The notes under the pieces: model-generated
Database searches by the model: none
What the model was told of the DNA's origin: nothing
What the model saw: only the letters and a program-made list of their open reading frames with translations
Translations under genes and position numbers: made by a program
Assembly: GCF_000255295.1 (NCBI RefSeq)
Contig: NC_017030.1
Location: 9,398,328 to 9,462,327 of the forward strand
DNA: 64,000 nt
Direction: 5' to 3'
Source: Corallococcus coralloides DSM 2259
GTDB lineage: Bacteria > Myxococcota > Myxococcia > Myxococcales > Myxococcaceae
Part shown: positions 16,773-27,742 of the stretch, one piece after another
How positions within the stretch are numbered: the stretch's first letter is position 1
Layout: every line of letters begins with the position of its first letter

Positions 16773-18503
16773 ATGAGCGCTCCTACAACCGGTCTGGCCT
16801 ACGAAGCGGTGTTCGCCGCCATCCCGGACCCTGCCTACCTGTTGGATGGCACGGGCCGGATGGTGTCGTGTAGCGCGGCGGGCGCCCGGGCGCTCGGCCG
16901 TGAGGCAGGCGCGCTGGCGGGCCGGCACTGGAGCGAGCTGGGCCTGCCGCAAGAAGCCCTGGCCGCGCTGGAGTCCGCGCGCGTCCGCGTGGTGACGCTG
17001 CGCGAGTCCACCACCGTGGAGGCGCCATGGCCGGGCGCGCAGGGCATCCGCCGGCACGCGCTGGTGCTCACGCCGCTGGGCTCGGACGCGGATGCGTCTC
17101 CGGCCGTGCTGGTGACGGCGCGGGCGCTCACGGAGGCCGAAGCCATCTATTCGCGCGCCCTGGAGCTGGAGCAGGCCGCGCGCGCGGAGGTGGAGACCGC
17201 CGAGCGCCGCCGCTCCTTCCTGTACCAGGCGATGACGACGCTGTTCACGCACCCGCCGGATCCGCAGGGCATGTACACGCTGCTCGCGCACCTGGCGGTG
17301 CCGGACCTGGCGGACTGGTGCCTGGTGGACGCGCTGGAGCAGGGCCCGTGGGTGGGCCGCGCGGCGGTGGCGTGCCTGGACCCGACGCAGCAGGAGCGCG
17401 CCCGGGGCCTGCCCATGCGCACGGAGCTCCGCGAGGACGCGCCCGTGGGCCTCTTGCGCGTGCTGCGCACGGGCGAGCCGGAGCTGGTGCCCGCGGTGAC
17501 GGAGTCGCTCTTGCGCGCGGCGGCGGCGGAGCCCGCGCACCCGGCGATGCTGGAGGCGTTGCAGGCGCGCTCGTACATGATCATCCCGCTGCGCGCGCGC
17601 GGCCACACGCTGGGCGCGGTGACGTTCGTGAGCTCCGGCTCCGGGCGCCGCTACGGCCCGGACGACCTGGCGCTGGCGGAGGACCTGTGCCTGCGCGCGA
17701 GCCTGGCCATCGACAACGCGCGGCTGGTGGGTGAGTCCCGCCGGGCGGCGCGCGCTCGCGAGGACCTGCTCGCGGTGGTGTCGCACGACCTGAAGAACCC
17801 GCTGGGCGTGGTGCAGCTGGGCGCGGCGCTGCTCCTGCGCGGCACGGCGGGCAAGCCGGGCGGCGAGGCGGTGGCGAAGCAGGCCACGCGCATCAACGAC
17901 GCGGCGGAGCGCATGTCGCGGCTCATCTCCGACCTCCTGGACTGGGGCCGCCTGGAGGCGGGCCACCTGCCGCTGGAGTTGGGCGAGCACACCGCCGTGG
18001 CGCTGGCCACGGAGGCGCTGGAGGCCATCCGGCCGCTGGCGGAGGCCAAGGGGCTGCACCTGGAGGCGGACCTGCCCACGGAGGGCCTGCGCGTGAAGTG
18101 CGACCGCAGCCGCGTGCTCCAGGTGATGGGAAATCTCTTGGGCAACGCCGTGAAGTTCACCCCGCCGGGCGGCACGCTGGCGGTGAAGGCGGTGATGCGC
18201 GGCGGCGAGGTGTCCTTCGACGTGCGCGACACGGGCAATGGCATCGCGCCGGACGCGCTGCCGCACATCTTCGACCGCTACTGGCAGGCGCGCGACGCGG
18301 CTGCCCGCGGCACCGGCCTGGGGCTGGCCATCGCCAAGGGCCTGGTGGAGGCGCACGGCGGCTCCATCCGCGCGGAGAGCATCCTGGGCACCGGCAGCGT
18401 CTTCACCTTCACGCTGCCCGTGGCCCACATCGGCCTGCCCGTCGCGGCTCCGCAGGCCGCCGCGGCCGGCATGTCGCGTCCGCGCGACACCTACGAGCAC
18501 TGA
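16773..18503 (+). CDS. PAS-GAF sensor histidine kinase
   Basis: A 576-residue soluble kinase. The PAS domain comes first (VFAAIPDPAYLLDGTGRMVS), then a GAF domain (about 150-310, including MIIPLRARGHTLGAVTFV). The HisKA box AVVSHDLKNPLGVVQLG gives phosphorylation site H338. The ATPase domain has LGNAVKFTPPGG, VRDTGNGIAPDALPHIFD and GTGLGLAIAKGLV. No membrane segment is seen. It lies 112 bp past cheB on the same strand, so it may use its own promoter. No response regulator adjoins it; its partner could be the REC domain of the neighbouring CheA hybrid or a distant protein. It converges on lysR with one base between the stop codons. Confidence 0.92.
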   Translation: MSAPTTGLAYEAVFAAIPDPAYLLDGTGRMVSCSAAGARALGREAGALAGRHWSELGLPQEALAALESARVRVVTLRESTTVEAPWPGAQGIRRHALVLTPLGSDADASPAVLVTARALTEAEAIYSRALELEQAARAEVETAERRRSFLYQAMTTLFTHPPDPQGMYTLLAHLAVPDLADWCLVDALEQGPWVGRAAVACLDPTQQERARGLPMRTELREDAPVGLLRVLRTGEPELVPAVTESLLRAAAAEPAHPAMLEALQARSYMIIPLRARGHTLGAVTFVSSGSGRRYGPDDLALAEDLCLRASLAIDNARLVGESRRAARAREDLLAVVSHDLKNPLGVVQLGAALLLRGTAGKPGGEAVAKQATRINDAAERMSRLISDLLDWGRLEAGHLPLELGEHTAVALATEALEAIRPLAEAKGLHLEADLPTEGLRVKCDRSRVLQVMGNLLGNAVKFTPPGGTLAVKAVMRGGEVSFDVRDTGNGIAPDALPHIFDRYWQARDAAARGTGLGLAIAKGLVEAHGGSIRAESILGTGSVFTFTLPVAHIGLPVAAPQAAAAGMSRPRDTYEH

Positions 18504-18504
18504 T

Positions 18505-19425
18505 TCAACGCCCCTTCCTCCGCGAGGGAGGGGTGAGCACCTGGCGCGCGTGCTCCAGGAAGGCGCGCAGCGCGGGGGACACCTGCGCGCGGCTGGGGAA
18601 GTAGAGGAAGAGGCCCGGCACGGACGCGGCGTACTCCTCCAGCACGCGGCGCAGCGTGCCCGCCTTCAGCTGCGCCTCCACCTGTGACTCCAGCACGTAC
18701 GCCAGGCCCAGGCCGGCCTCCGCCAGTCCCAGCCAGACGCGCTCGTCGTTGGTGGTGACCGTGCCACGCACCGGCAGCCGCCACGTGCGCGAGCCCTTCT
18801 CCAAGTCCCACGGCAGCAGCGCGCCGGTGTTGGACGAGCGGTAGGTGAAGCAGTCGTGCTGGAGCAGGTCCTTCGGCTTCACCGGCGTGCCGTGGCGCTC
18901 CAGGTACTCCGGCGTGCCCACCACGATGAAGCGGAACGGGGGCGCGATGCGCACCGCCACCATGTCCCGCTCCAGGTACTCCTCCAGCCGGATGCCCGCG
19001 TCGAAGCCCTCCGCGACGATGTCCGCCTTGCGGTTCTCCACCACCAGGTCCAGCTCCACCTGGGGATGGCGCTCGCGGAACGAGGCCAGCAGCGGCGCGA
19101 GCACGAAGGGCAGCGCGGTGGACGGCAGCGTCAGCCGCAGCGCCCCCGTCACCTCGCCGGGCCGCGCGGATGCGTCCTTGAGCGCCCCCAGCGCCTGAGC
19201 CACGCCCGGCCCGGCCTGCTCCACCAACCGCCGTCCCGCCGCCGTCACCGCCACGCTGCGCGTCGTGCGCGACAACAGCGGCACGCCCAGCCGCTCCTCC
19301 AACTGGCGCACCGTGTGGCTCAGCGCGGAGGCGGACACGCCCAGCTCCGCCGCCGCCGCCGCGAAGCTGCGGTGCCGCGCCACGGCGAGGAACTGGTGCA
19401 ACGCATTGAGCGGGGTCAGGGCCAT
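18505..19425 (-). CDS. LysR-family transcriptional regulator
   Basis: A 306-residue regulator. The N-terminal winged helix-turn-helix is LNALHQFLAVARHRSFAAAA then ELGVSASALSHTVRQLEERL, the LysR signature. The C-terminal effector domain (residues 90-300) has the periplasmic-binding-like fold. The start at 19425 matches the family's N-terminus; the ORF extends further upstream but without homology. The gene is divergent from the SDR at 19548, a layout in which the regulator usually controls both itself and its neighbour. A perfect palindrome lies directly upstream of the start codon. The inducer is unknown. Confidence 0.92.
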   Translation of the reverse strand: MALTPLNALHQFLAVARHRSFAAAAAELGVSASALSHTVRQLEERLGVPLLSRTTRSVAVTAAGRRLVEQAGPGVAQALGALKDASARPGEVTGALRLTLPSTALPFVLAPLLASFRERHPQVELDLVVENRKADIVAEGFDAGIRLEEYLERDMVAVRIAPPFRFIVVGTPEYLERHGTPVKPKDLLQHDCFTYRSSNTGALLPWDLEKGSRTWRLPVRGTVTTNDERVWLGLAEAGLGLAYVLESQVEAQLKAGTLRRVLEEYAASVPGLFLYFPSRAQVSPALRAFLEHARQVLTPPSRRKGR

Positions 19426-19444
19426 TCCTGAGTTTTCTTCAGGA
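19426..19444. promoter_or_regulatory. Candidate LysR operator
   Basis: TCCTGA-GTTTTCT-TCAGGA is a perfect 6-bp inverted repeat with a 7-base spacer. It abuts the lysR start codon within the 122-bp divergent region shared with the SDR gene. The position fits autorepression. LysR sites usually show T-N11-A within a dyad of this size, but binding is inferred. Confidence 0.45.
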
Positions 19445-19547
19445 GTCCATCCGGATTCCAGACCTACTCCCGGAAGCGCCCGTTTCCTATCCCTTGTCCT
19501 GTCTCGCGAAAGCAGCACCCTTCCCAAGCGCGAGCAGGAGTCCTCCC

Positions 19548-20315
19548 ATGGCATCCCCTCCCCTGCCCCTGTCCGGCCGCGTCGCCGTCATCACCGGCGC
19601 CTCCAGCGGCATTGGCGCCGCCACCGCCCTGCGCCTCGCACGGGACGGCGCGAGCGTCGCCCTGCTCGCACGCAGCAAGGAGCGGCTGGACGCGCTCGCC
19701 TCCACCATCACGCAAGGGGGTGGCCGGGCGCTCGCCCTGGGCACCGATGTACTGGACGCGAAGTCCGTGAAGGAGGCCGCGAAGGCCATCGCGGGCGAGC
19801 TGGGCGTCGCGGACCTGGTCCTCAACAACGCCGGGTTCATGCGGCCCACACCCATGGAGGCACATCCCACGGAGGACTGGGAGCGGATGATCGACCTGAA
19901 CGTGAAGGCCACCGTGCGCGTCGTGGAGACCTTCGTGGACCCGCTGCTCGCGGCGGCGAAGGCGGGCGGACGCTCGGACCTCATCAACGTGTCGTCCGCT
20001 GCCGCGCAGGCGGTGTACGCGAACTTCAATGTCTACGGCGCCACCAAGGCCGCCGTCACCCACCTGTCCCGCCACCTGCGCGCGGAGCTGGGCCCCCGCT
20101 TCGTCCGCGTGATGGCCCTGGAGCCGGGGCTGGTGGATACGGCCCTGCACGACGGCAACACCGACCCGGGCGCGCGGGCCTGGCTGGACAGCGCCCGGAA
20201 GTCGCTCACCTGGATGTCCCCAGAGGAGGTCGCGGGCATCATCGCCTTCGCCACCGCCCTGCCGCGGCACATCAACTTCCAGCAGCTCACCCTCATGCCC
20301 ACCCAGCAGGCCTGA
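19548..20315 (+). CDS. SDR-family NAD(P)-dependent oxidoreductase
   Basis: A 255-residue classical short-chain dehydrogenase. The cofactor motif is ITGASSGIG (15-23), followed by the NNAG motif (LVLNNAGFM). The catalytic triad is a serine in INVSSAA, Y163 and K167 in YGATK. It catalyses a reversible carbonyl/alcohol conversion; NADP preference and substrate cannot be read with confidence. The start at 19548 is supported by AGGAG with 7-base spacing; an earlier in-frame ATG at 19494 adds a non-conserved leader. It is probably controlled by the divergent LysR protein. Confidence 0.93.
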   Translation: MASPPLPLSGRVAVITGASSGIGAATALRLARDGASVALLARSKERLDALASTITQGGGRALALGTDVLDAKSVKEAAKAIAGELGVADLVLNNAGFMRPTPMEAHPTEDWERMIDLNVKATVRVVETFVDPLLAAAKAGGRSDLINVSSAAAQAVYANFNVYGATKAAVTHLSRHLRAELGPRFVRVMALEPGLVDTALHDGNTDPGARAWLDSARKSLTWMSPEEVAGIIAFATALPRHINFQQLTLMPTQQA

Positions 20316-20370
20316 GCCGCGCCCCACGCCTGTTGCCGAGGTGGCCTTCAGCGTGCCATGCAGGCGCCTT

Positions 20371-22152
20371 ATGTCCTTCCTGCATCAGGCGCTGGTGTTC
20401 CTGGCCGCCGCGGTCGTCGCCGTGCCCCTCTTCAAGAAGCTGGGGCTGGGCTCCGTGCTGGGCTACCTGGCGGCGGGCGCGGCCATCGGGCCGTATGGCG
20501 CGGGCCTCATCTCCGACGTGGAGAACGTCCTCCACACCGCGGAGCTGGGCGTGGTGCTGCTGCTGTTTGTCATTGGCCTGGAGTTGCAGCCGTCGCGCTT
20601 GTGGAACCTGCGCCGCTCCGTGTTCGGCATGGGCGGCGCGCAGGTGGTGCTGACGGGCCTCTTGCTCGCGGGCGTGTCGAAGGCGCTGGGCCTGTCCTGG
20701 GGCGCGGCCATCGTCGCGGGCTTCGGCCTGTCGCTGTCCTCCACCGCGTTCGCGCTCCAGCTGCTCGGGGAGAAGAACCAGCTCACCACCGAGCACGGGC
20801 AGCTGGCCTTCGGCATCCTCCTGTTCCAGGACCTGGCCGTGATTCCCCTGCTGGCCGCGCTGCCGCTGCTGGGCAGGTCCGACACGCCCTCCACGGAAGC
20901 GGGCTGGCTGATGGCCGTGAAGGCCGTGGGCGCGGTGCTGGTGGTGGTGGTGGCGGGCCGCTACCTCTTGCGGCCGGTGTTCCGCGCGGTGGCGTCCGTG
21001 CACAGCCAGGAGCTGTTCACCGCGACGGCGCTGCTCGTGGTCGTGGGCACGGCTTCGCTGGTCAGCGCGGTGGGCCTGTCCATGGCGCTGGGCGCGTTCC
21101 TCGCGGGCGTGCTGCTGTCGGAGTCCGAATACCGCCACGAATTGGAGGCGGACATCGAGCCCTTCAAGGGCCTCTTGCTGGGCCTGTTCTTCATCGCCGT
21201 GGGCATGTCCGTGAACCTGGCGCTGCTCGCGCGCGAGCCCCTGCGCGTGCTGGCGCTGGTGCTGGGCCTCACGTTCCTCAAGGCGCTGGTGCTGTACGGA
21301 CTGGGGCGCGTGGGGCTGAAGAAGCCGGGCTCCGCGGAGAGCCTGGCGGTGGTGATTTCGCAGGGCGGTGAGTTCGCCTTCGTCCTCTTCTCCCTGGCCG
21401 TGTCCTTCCACGTGATGGACCGCGAGCAGGCGGACCTGCTGGTGCTGGTGGTGGGCCTGTCCATGGTGGTGACGCCGTTCCTGTCCGCCATCCACGAGCG
21501 CTGGGTGGCGCCGCGCTTCAAGCACAAGGGCCCGCAGCGCGAATACGACGTGTCCCCGGAGGAGGACCACCCGGTCATCATCGCGGGCATGGGGCGCGTG
21601 GGGCAGGTGGTGGCCCGCCTGCTGCGCGCCCGCCGCATCGGGTTCACCGCCATCGACGCGAGCGCGGAGCACATCGACTTCATCCAGCGCTTCGGCAACC
21701 AGGTGTTCTACGGCGACGCGTCCCGGCTGGACCTCCTGCGCGCCGCCCGCGCGGAGAAGGCCAAGGTGTTCGTGCTGGCCATCGACGACATGGCCGCGTC
21801 CCTGCGCACCGCGCAGATGGTGAAGGAGCACTTCCCGCACCTGACCATCTACGCGCGGGCGCGCAACCGCGAGCACGCGTACCGGCTGCTGGACATGGGC
21901 ATCACCCACCTCATCCGTGAGACGTTCGACGCGAGCCTCGCCATGGCCGGCGACGTGCTCCAGGAGCTGGGCCTCACCTTCGCGGAGGCCCGCCGCTCCG
22001 TGGAGCGCTTCCGCGAGCACGACGAGGCCCTGATGCTGGAGAGCGCCAAGGTCTTCAAGGACGAGAAGAAGATGATGGAGGTCATCGTCCGCGCGCGCCG
22101 CGAGCTGGAGCAGCTGTTCGAGAAGGACGAAGCCGAGCAGAAGTCGGCCTGA
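20371..22152 (+). CDS. Kef-type monovalent cation:proton antiporter with RCK domain
   Basis: A 593-residue membrane protein. About twelve hydrophobic segments fill residues 1-385, including the CPA2 motifs [23 protein letters not shown] and [17 protein letters not shown] cytoplasmic RCK/TrkA-N domain follows ([18 protein letters not shown]), which binds a nucleotide and gates transport, and then a charged C-terminal helix. Relatives exchange K+ or Na+ for protons and protect against electrophiles or pH stress. The ATG at 20371 is preferred; a GTG at 20341 is possible. It lies 16 bp upstream of the symporter gene and is probably cotranscribed with it. Confidence 0.92.
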   Translation: MSFLHQALVFLAAAVVAVPLFKKLGLGSVLGYLAAGAAIGPYGAGLISDVENVLHTAELGVVLLLFVIGLELQPSRLWNLRRSVFGMGGAQVVLTGLLLAGVSKALGLSWGAAIVAGFGLSLSSTAFALQLLGEKNQLTTEHGQLAFGILLFQDLAVIPLLAALPLLGRSDTPSTEAGWLMAVKAVGAVLVVVVAGRYLLRPVFRAVASVHSQELFTATALLVVVGTASLVSAVGLSMALGAFLAGVLLSESEYRHELEADIEPFKGLLLGLFFIAVGMSVNLALLAREPLRVLALVLGLTFLKALVLYGLGRVGLKKPGSAESLAVVISQGGEFAFVLFSLAVSFHVMDREQADLLVLVVGLSMVVTPFLSAIHERWVAPRFKHKGPQREYDVSPEEDHPVIIAGMGRVGQVVARLLRARRIGFTAIDASAEHIDFIQRFGNQVFYGDASRLDLLRAARAEKAKVFVLAIDDMAASLRTAQMVKEHFPHLTIYARARNREHAYRLLDMGITHLIRETFDASLAMAGDVLQELGLTFAEARRSVERFREHDEALMLESAKVFKDEKKMMEVIVRARRELEQLFEKDEAEQKSA

Positions 22153-22168
22153 GGGGGGACACACGACC

Positions 22169-23485
22169 ATGAGCGCCGATACCGCCGCGGGCCACTCCAA
22201 GTCCTCGCGCCTCTACCTCTGGGTGCTGGCCGCCATCTTCGCGGGGGGCCTGTTGGGCCACTTCGCGCCGTCCACTGCGGTGAAGCTCAAGCCACTGGGT
22301 GACGGGTTCATCGCGCTGGTGAAGATGCTCATCTCCCCGGTCATCTTCCTGACCGTGGTGCTGGGCGTGGCCAACGTGGCGGACATGAAGAAGGTGGGCC
22401 GCGTGGGCGGCAAGGCCCTGCTCTACTTCGAGGTCATCTCCACGTTCGCGCTCATCATCGGCGCGGTGGTGGTGACGGTGCTCAAGCCCGGCTCCGGCTT
22501 CAACGTGGACCCGCGCACGCTGGACGCGAGCGCCGTGGCCCGCTTCGCCCAGCAGGCGCATGACCAGTCCACCACGGGCTTCCTGCTGAACATCATCCCG
22601 CGCACCTTCGTGGACGCCTTCACCGGCCAGGGCGACCTGCTCCAGGTGCTGCTGCTGGCGCTGCTGTTCGGCTTCTCGCTCACGGCCATTGGCGCGACGG
22701 CGAAGCCCGTGGTCGTCCTCTTCGAGGCGCTCTCCAAGGCCTTCTTCCACATGATTGGCACGGTGATGAAGCTGGCGCCCATTGGCGCGGGCGCGTCCAT
22801 GGCCTTCACCCTGGGCGCCTACGGCGTCACCAGCCTGGGCCCGCTGTTGCGCCTCATGGGGTGCTTCTACCTGGCGTGCGTGCTCTTCGTCGTCGTCGTG
22901 CTGGGGCTCGTCGCGCGGGTGACGGGCTTCTCCATCCTGAAGTTCCTGCGCTACATCCGCGCGGAGCTGTTCCTGGTGCTGGGCACGTCCTCGTCCGAGT
23001 CCGCGCTGGTGCCGCTGATGCAGAAGCTGGAGCGGCTGGGCTGCTCCAAGTCCGTGGTGGGGCTGGTGGTGCCCAGCGGCTACTCCTTCAACCTGGACGG
23101 CACCAACATCTACCTCACCATGGCGGCGCTGTTCGTGGCCCAGGCGCTCAACGTGGACCTGACGTTCACGCAGACGGCCACGCTGCTGGGCGTGGCGATG
23201 CTCACGTCCAAGGGAGCCTCCGGCGTGACGGGCGCGGGCTTCATCACCCTGGCCGCCACGCTGGCGGTGGTGCCGTCCGTGCCGGTGGCGGGGCTGGCGC
23301 TCATCCTGGGCATCGACCGGTTCATGAGCGAGGCGCGCGCCATCACCAACTTCATTGGCAACGGCGTGGCCAGCATCGTCGTGTCCCGCTGGGAGAACGA
23401 GCTGGACCGCGAGCGGCTGCGCGCGGAGCTCAACGGCGTGCCCGCACCCGAGGCCCCGCCCGCCGACGCCGGAACTCCGGCCTGA
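22169..23485 (+). CDS. dctA: Dicarboxylate/amino acid:cation symporter (DAACS family)
   Basis: A 438-residue transporter. It has eight or so hydrophobic segments and the hallmark DAACS motifs: the serine-rich loop [14 protein letters not shown] (HP1), [13 protein letters not shown] (TM7 NxDGT) and the HP2 loop [13 protein letters not shown]. These form the substrate and Na+/H+ sites of the glutamate/aspartate/C4-dicarboxylate carriers. The residues suit a dicarboxylate carrier such as DctA, but amino-acid specificity is not excluded. GAGGGGGG upstream supports the start. Its TGA stop abuts the stop of the convergent response regulator, forming TGATCA. Confidence 0.93.
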   Translation: MSADTAAGHSKSSRLYLWVLAAIFAGGLLGHFAPSTAVKLKPLGDGFIALVKMLISPVIFLTVVLGVANVADMKKVGRVGGKALLYFEVISTFALIIGAVVVTVLKPGSGFNVDPRTLDASAVARFAQQAHDQSTTGFLLNIIPRTFVDAFTGQGDLLQVLLLALLFGFSLTAIGATAKPVVVLFEALSKAFFHMIGTVMKLAPIGAGASMAFTLGAYGVTSLGPLLRLMGCFYLACVLFVVVVLGLVARVTGFSILKFLRYIRAELFLVLGTSSSESALVPLMQKLERLGCSKSVVGLVVPSGYSFNLDGTNIYLTMAALFVAQALNVDLTFTQTATLLGVAMLTSKGASGVTGAGFITLAATLAVVPSVPVAGLALILGIDRFMSEARAITNFIGNGVASIVVSRWENELDRERLRAELNGVPAPEAPPADAGTPA

Positions 23486-23908
23486 TCAGGGGTGCGCCAC
23501 CGCGTCGCGCACCGCCTCCTTCAGCACGTCCAGGTCCACCGGCTTGTCCAACAGCTGCCGGGCGCCCAGCCGCTGGGCCTCCGCGTGCGTCTCCTCGTCC
23601 GCGAAGGCGCTGAGCAGCAGCACCGGGCACGCGATGCCCTGTGCGCGCAGCCTCCCGAGCGCCTCCAGGCCGGTGCGCCCCGGCATGCGCACGTCGCTGA
23701 CGATGACGTCCGGCGGGGCGAGCGTCCCGCCGTGGCCCTGCATCATCGCCACGTAGTCACCCAGCTCGAAGCCGTCCTCCACCTCCACCACCGTGTAGCC
23801 CGCGCGCGCCAGCGTGCGCACGAGCAGCGCGCGCATCGCGTCGTCGTCCTCGGCCACCAGGATGCGCGGGGCGTGCGTGGCTTCTTCTTGCGGAGGTGCG
23901 TTCATCAT
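23486..23908 (-). CDS. Single-domain response regulator
   Basis: A CheY-like receiver of about 140 residues: PRILVAEDDDAMRALLVRTL with the acidic pocket, the phospho-acceptor aspartate in DVIVSDVRMPGRTG, the S/T position in VLLLSAFAD and the lysine in LLDKPVDLD. It has no output domain, so it must act through a partner protein. The start is uncertain: tandem ATGs at 23908/23905 sit closest to the domain, and in-frame ATGs also exist at 23926 and 23965; none has a good ribosome binding site. It is convergent with dctA. Upstream lies an unusual double palindrome at 23981-24014. Confidence 0.87.
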   Translation of the reverse strand: MMNAPPQEEATHAPRILVAEDDDAMRALLVRTLARAGYTVVEVEDGFELGDYVAMMQGHGGTLAPPDVIVSDVRMPGRTGLEALGRLRAQGIACPVLLLSAFADEETHAEAQRLGARQLLDKPVDLDVLKEAVRDAVAHP

Positions 23909-23980
23909 TCGGGTGCGGAGGAGCATGGCGCATGCCACGTGCCTTGAGAGACGTGGATCCGTCATGTCGCATGGGGTTCC

Positions 23981-24014
23981 GGGGCATCCTGCCCCCGCCG
24001 GGGCAATGTGCCCC
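23981..24014. promoter_or_regulatory. Double palindrome GGGGCA-N3-TGCCCC
   Basis: Two identical dyads, GGGGCATCCTGCCCC (23981-23995) and GGGGCAATGTGCCCC (24000-24014), repeat with a 19-bp period, near two helical turns. A further TGCCCC half-site is at 24033-24038. They lie between the divergent response regulator and the 64-aa exported protein, where a shared operator would be expected. The binding protein is unknown. Confidence 0.5.
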
Positions 24015-24154
24015 AGGCATGCATGGACATCCTGCCCCGCGTTGGCAGCGCCTCACTCTGGGGCGCGCCTTGGCATGGCCGATGCTCTAGCTCCAGTCAG
24101 CCCCGCACCCCACACCCCACTTCACACCTCGCGGGCATGACACGGAGTCTCTCC

Positions 24155-24349
24155 ATGAAGCGCGCTTCCGCCCTGGTCCTCGGCCTGTCCCTGTCCCTTG
24201 CCTCCATGGGCGCGTTCGCCGCCGCCCCCAAGCCCGCCAAGAGCGCGCCCGCCGCCCAGGCGAAGGCCGGCGCCAAGGCGAAGAAGGCGAAGCAGGGCAC
24301 CTCCCAGAAGGCTCCCGCCGCTCCGGCCGAAGGCTCGAGCAGCAACTAG
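24155..24349 (+). CDS. Small exported Lys/Ala-rich protein
   Basis: A 64-residue protein. The N-terminus is a Sec signal peptide (MKRASALVLGLSLSLASMGAFA) with a probable cleavage after AFA. The mature ~42 residues are Ala/Lys/Pro-rich (PKPAKSAPAAQAKAGAKAKK) and probably disordered. GGAG eight bases before ATG 24155 supports this start; an in-frame ATG at 24137 would only add six residues. I do not recognise a family. It is 100 bp upstream of a membrane sensor kinase on the same strand; whether the two are functionally linked is unknown. Confidence 0.7.
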   Translation: MKRASALVLGLSLSLASMGAFAAAPKPAKSAPAAQAKAGAKAKKAKQGTSQKAPAAPAEGSSSN

Positions 24350-24449
24350 CCACACACTGTCGTGACGCAGCACCCGCGGTACCCGTAGCGTACCTCCCCG
24401 GTCCGTGTGTTCCTTCCCCCTCACGCACGAACCGGGGGTTGCCTCTTCC

Positions 24450-25909
24450 GTGAAGCTCGCTCGCAAATTCACCCTGGCCCTCGTGCTGCTCGCCGTCGCG
24501 GTGATGGCCGGCCTCCAGGCGTTCCAGGTCAACCGGGAGCTCGCCCGGTCGGAAATCGACACGCAGCACGACCACCGCCTGCTCGGCCACACGCTGGCTG
24601 GCTCCATTGGCAAGGCGTGGCAGCTGGCGGGCGAGGTTGAAGCGCTCACGCTCCTCAACCAGGCCAACCGCTTCCAGGAGCAGGTGCGGCTGCGCTGGGT
24701 GTGGCTGGACGGTGGACCGGGCTCCGGCTTCGCGCCGGCGCTGCCCCCGGCCCTGCTGCTCAGCCTGCGCGCGGGCAACGACGGCTGGCTGATGGACAAC
24801 ACCATCAGCCCGGGCGTGCTGCGCTCGTACACGCCGGTGTTCCTGGGCCGGCGCATGGGCGCCATTGAAATCACCGAGTCCATGTCCGAGCAGGAGATGC
24901 ACGTGCGCACCACCGTGGTGGGCACCTTCATCGCCACGGCGGCGCTCTCCGTGTTCTTCCTCCTGGCCGCCATGGCCATGGGCCGCAAGCTGGTGGGCCA
25001 GCCCGTGGAGCAGCTGGTGCATCTGGCCGGACGCATTGGCGAGGGCGACCTCACCGCGCGCGTGCCCCTCAGGCGCGAGCGCGGCGACGAACTGACGACG
25101 CTGGCGGTGGCCATGAACCGGATGGGTGAGCAGCTGGAGGAGACGCGGGCGCGACTGGCCGTGGAGACGGCGGCGCGACTGCGCACGGTGGAGCACCTGC
25201 GCCACGCGGATCGCCTCACCACCGTGGGCAAGCTCGCGTCCGGCGTGGCGCACGAACTGGGCACGCCGCTCAACGTCGTCATGGGCCGCGCGAAGATGGT
25301 CTCCTCCGGCGAGGCGGAGGGCGACGAGGTGAACGAGTGCGCCCGCATCATCTTCCAGCAGGCCCAGCACATGACCGCCATCATCCGGCAGCTCTTGGAC
25401 TTCGCCCGGCGCCGCACGCCGTCCCGCGCGCCGGAGGACTTGTCCCTGCTGGCGGAGCGCACGCTGTCGCTGCTCAAGCCCATGGCCACCAAGCGGGGCG
25501 TGATGCTGTCCCAGGAGGTGCCCCCGGGCTTCACCGTGGAGGTGGACGCGGGACAGTTCCAGCAGGTGCTCACCAACCTGGTGATGAATGGCCTCCACGC
25601 GATGAACCAGCCCGGCACCCTGCGCGTGCGCTCGCAGGTGCTGCGCGCCACGCCGCCCGCGGACGTCGGTGGCCCGGAGCAGGACTGGGTGCGGCTGGAC
25701 GTGGAGGACGAGGGCTCGGGCATCCCCGCGGACGTGCTGCCCCACGTCTTCGAGCCCTTCTTCACCACCAAGGACGTGGGCGAGGGAACGGGGCTCGGGT
25801 TGTCCGTCTCCTATGGGATGGTGCGCGACCACGGCGGCTGGATTGACGTGAAAAGCGAGCCGGGCCGTGGGAGTTGTTTCTCCATCTACCTGCCGCCAGG
25901 GAAGGACGC

Positions 25910-25928
<19 letters not shown>
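24450..25928 (+). CDS. Membrane sensor histidine kinase of an NtrB/NtrC-type pair
   Basis: A 492-residue kinase. TM1 is right at the N-terminus (FTLALVLLAVAVMAGLQAF), then a periplasmic domain of about 130 residues, TM2 (TFIATAALSVFFLLAAMAMG) and a HAMP domain. The HisKA box is ASGVAHELGTPLNVVMG with H268. The ATPase domain carries LVMNGLHAMNQPG, VEDEGSGIPADVLPHVFE and GTGLGLSVSYGMV. It belongs to the NtrB-like group that pairs with sigma-54 activators, and the next gene is one. I chose GTG 24450 because TM1 follows at once; a GTG at 24405 is possible. It overlaps the regulator gene by 19 bp. Confidence 0.92.
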
Positions 25929-27298
<1,370 letters not shown>

Positions 27299-27742
27299 GA
27301 CAGGGAGGCACAGGACCCGCCACCCCCGGGTGGCGCCCGCCCCGTTTTCCCATCCCCTGGGAGATCCGGGACCATCCGCTCCGGCCACAACCCTCCACCA
27401 TGGGCGCAAGTCACTGTCATCCCTCGGGGCGGGCCCCCGCTTTGCCTCGCGCGGGGTATGGTTCCGGGAGGATGCGTTCCGTTCCCGTCCAGAGCCGTGT
27501 CTTCTGTCGCGTGGTGGACCTCGCGCGCAAAGCAGGCGACAGGAATGTCACGGACCCGTTTCCTCCTGGAGGTTCCTGCCTACCCTCGGAAATCCACGAG
27601 TCCTTGTTTCGCGTAAACAGGCGGTCAGGACGCCCGCCGCTGTCCTGCTTCCGTGCTCCTGCATTGAAGCCGGGCACGCTCCGCGGCACCGCTGTGTTTC
27701 CCACCTGAAGGAACCCGCTCCCCCGTACCCCACGACCCACCG
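27299..27742 (+). other. Intergenic region of 444 bp
   Basis: This gap separates two same-strand genes. ORFs through it lack coding character. I see no tRNA, no clear intrinsic terminator and no repeat. It probably holds the promoter of the kinase at 27743. Confidence 0.5.

Noticed and set aside
23480-23490. TGATCA at the dctA/response regulator junction as a regulatory site
   Set aside because: It is explained by the two convergent stop codons abutting with no base between them.
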